Source: Cyclobacteriaceae bacterium
Lineage (GTDB): Bacteria; Bacteroidota; Bacteroidia; Cytophagales; Cyclobacteriaceae
NCBI GenBank assembly: GCA_027533395.1
Contig: JAPZUF010000008.1
Span: 32,474-96,473, forward strand
Length of the DNA: 64,000 nt
Direction of reading: 5' to 3'
The notes beneath the pieces were generated by a model. The model saw nothing but the letters and a program-made list of their open reading frames with translations. It was not told where the DNA came from and ran no database searches. Below are positions 63,323-64,000 of this stretch, one piece after another. Each line of letters starts with the position of its first letter. Within the stretch, counting starts at the first letter, position 1. Both the position numbers and the translations under genes were made by a program.

Positions 63323-64000
63323 TTAACTCGTAGCGCATGCAACCACCCCTTGTTTTACGTTTTTCGTGTTTTTTAATTTTGATGCCGTTTGCTGAATAGA
63401 AACCAAGCGCTGAGGTGCGTGCATCTTCCATCGAGGTGCAAGAATCTTCCAGCGAGGTACGAGAATCTTCCAGCGAAGTGCAAGAATCTTCCAGCAAGGT
63501 GCGAGAATCTTCCAGCGAGGTGCTCTATACAAACTCCGAGGTGCGAGAATCTTCCAGCGAGGTGCTCTCTGCAAGCTCCGAGGTGCGAATATCTTCCAGC
63601 GAGGTGCTCTCTGCAAACTACGAGGTGCAAATATCTTCCAGCGAGGTGCTCTTTGCAAACTCCGAGGTGCAAGAATCTTCCAGCGAGGTGCTCTCTGCAT
63701 ACTCCGAGGTGCGAATATTTTCACTCGAGGTGCGAATATCTTCACTCGAGGTGCGAATATTTTCACTCGAGGTGCGAATATCTTCACTCGAGGTGCTAAT
63801 ATCTTCACTCGAGGTGCGAACATTTTCACTCGAGGTGCGAATATCTTCACTCGAGGTGCGAATATCTTCACTCGAGGTGCTAATATCTTCTCTCTAGGTG
63901 CGAATATCTTCACTCGAGGTGCGAGAATCTTCCAGCGAGGTGCAAGAATCTTCCAGCGAGGTGCGAGAATCTTCCAGCGAGGTGCTCTCTGCAAACTCCG
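63323..64000 (-). CDS. C-terminal part of a basic heptad-repeat protein (cut by window edge)
   Basis: A minus-strand frame is open from the right edge to a TGA-type end at 63323, about 225 codons. The repeat region encodes 7-residue units APRWKIL, APRVKIF and APRSLQR, followed by a unique 31-residue tail ending GVVACATS. Differences between units in this frame are often silent (CTC/CTT Leu, AAG/AAA Lys, CGA/AGA Arg) but change residues in other frames. A T at 63895 makes a stop on the plus strand but is silent here. This favours the minus frame as coding. The start lies outside the window, and no family is recognised. Confidence 0.5.
   Translation of the reverse strand, partial: RSLQRAPRWKILAPRWKILAPRWKILAPRVKIFAPREKILAPRVKIFAPRVKIFAPRVKMFAPRVKILAPRVKIFAPRVKIFAPRVKIFAPRVKIFAPRSMQRAPRWKILAPRSLQRAPRWKIFAPRSLQRAPRWKIFAPRSLQRAPRWKILAPRSLYRAPRWKILAPCWKILALRWKILVPRWKILAPRWKMHAPQRLVSIQQTASKLKNTKNVKQGVVACATS
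63412..63999. repeat. 21-bp tandem repeat array, 28 units, continuing past the window
   Basis: Every unit is exactly 21 bp and nearly all start GAGGTGC. Three types occur: A GAGGTGCGAGAATCTTCCAGC-like, B GAGGTGCTCTCTGCAAACTCC-like and C GAGGTGCGAATATCTTCACTC-like. Units 6-14 alternate A and B, 15-24 are C, 25-27 are A and 28 is B. No unit has an indel, so the reading frame is kept throughout. Confidence 0.93.

Noticed and set aside
63389..63897. Plus-strand repeat proteins (two open frames of 136 and 160 codons)
   Set aside because: One ends at the TAG at 63895 and the differences between units mostly change residues in these frames, whereas the minus frame stays open to the edge with more silent changes. 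They are probably shadows, although this is not proven.
63412..63999. CRISPR array
   Set aside because: Units are contiguous 21-bp repeats with no unique spacers and no cas genes are present; this is a tandem repeat.

Overview
This window comes from a low-GC (AT-rich) Bacteroidota genome. The evidence is in the sequence. There are type IX secretion C-terminal sorting domains of both type A (end of the 1908-residue protein at 25529-31255) and type B (35197-38493). There is an UpxY-type antiterminator, a GLPGLI protein beside a TonB-type outer-membrane protein, and Kdo synthesis genes. TAnnTTTG promoter boxes lie in front of tRNA and biosynthetic genes. I cannot name the genus; the gene content would fit a Chitinophagales or Sphingobacteria-like lineage.

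Layout. 1-17.8 kb is a surface-polysaccharide locus, mostly on the minus strand. It runs from kdsC and kdsA through UpxY and a wHTH regulator, then a Wza-like export lipoprotein, a Wzc-like tyrosine autokinase, a Wzx-like flippase, glycosyltransferases, a hexapeptide acetyltransferase, a GNAT enzyme, a Wzy/EpsG-like membrane protein, a polysaccharide deacetylase and a glycosyltransferase cut by the left edge. A two-gene plus-strand island (methyltransferase and acyltransferase 3) and a broken GIY-YIG cassette interrupt it. 17.9-20.7 kb holds a penicillin-acylase family hydrolase and a small membrane protein. 20.7-21.5 kb carries tRNA-Ser, tRNA-Arg and tRNA-Pro, followed by a duplicated tRNA-Pro 3' end plus terminator and an intact GIY-YIG gene. 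21.7-24.7 kb has a decayed sensor kinase followed by a hybrid kinase and a NarL-type regulator. 24.8-32.4 kb is a run of three exported proteins: a small two-domain protein, a giant Asp-box T9SS protein and a secreted caspase-like peptidase. 32.5-35.1 kb encodes a DUF3857/transglutaminase/DUF2569 protein, followed by tRNA-Ile2. 35.2-42.5 kb has a T9SS type B protein and a ybbA/ybbP/tesA-like group. 42.5-51.3 kb is housekeeping: antiporter, QueD/PTPS, FolE, aconitase with an unusual basic tail, membrane metalloprotease and GDPD. 51.3-57.2 kb has a TonB-type barrel plus GLPGLI protein divergent from a histidine kinase/OmpR pair, with phased direct repeats between them. 57.2-60.3 kb is bioF-bioD-bioA. 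60.3-61.0 kb is a gene-free mosaic of repeats and foldable elements. 61.0-63.3 kb has AraC/Cdd1, VOC and membrane proteins. 63.4-64.0 kb is a 28-copy 21-bp tandem repeat running off the right edge.

The observations I consider most worth following are: the tRNA-Pro 3'-end duplication carrying a GIY-YIG gene, with a second decayed GIY-YIG cassette elsewhere; the heptad-repeat gene at the right edge, whose substitution pattern points to one minus-strand frame; the aconitase with a histone-H1-like tail joined at a palindromic repeat; the secreted caspase/Asp-box/two-component neighbourhood; and the repeat mosaic at 60.3-61.0 kb, which includes a possible pseudoknot. All functional calls come from reading sequence and motifs; no database search was run.
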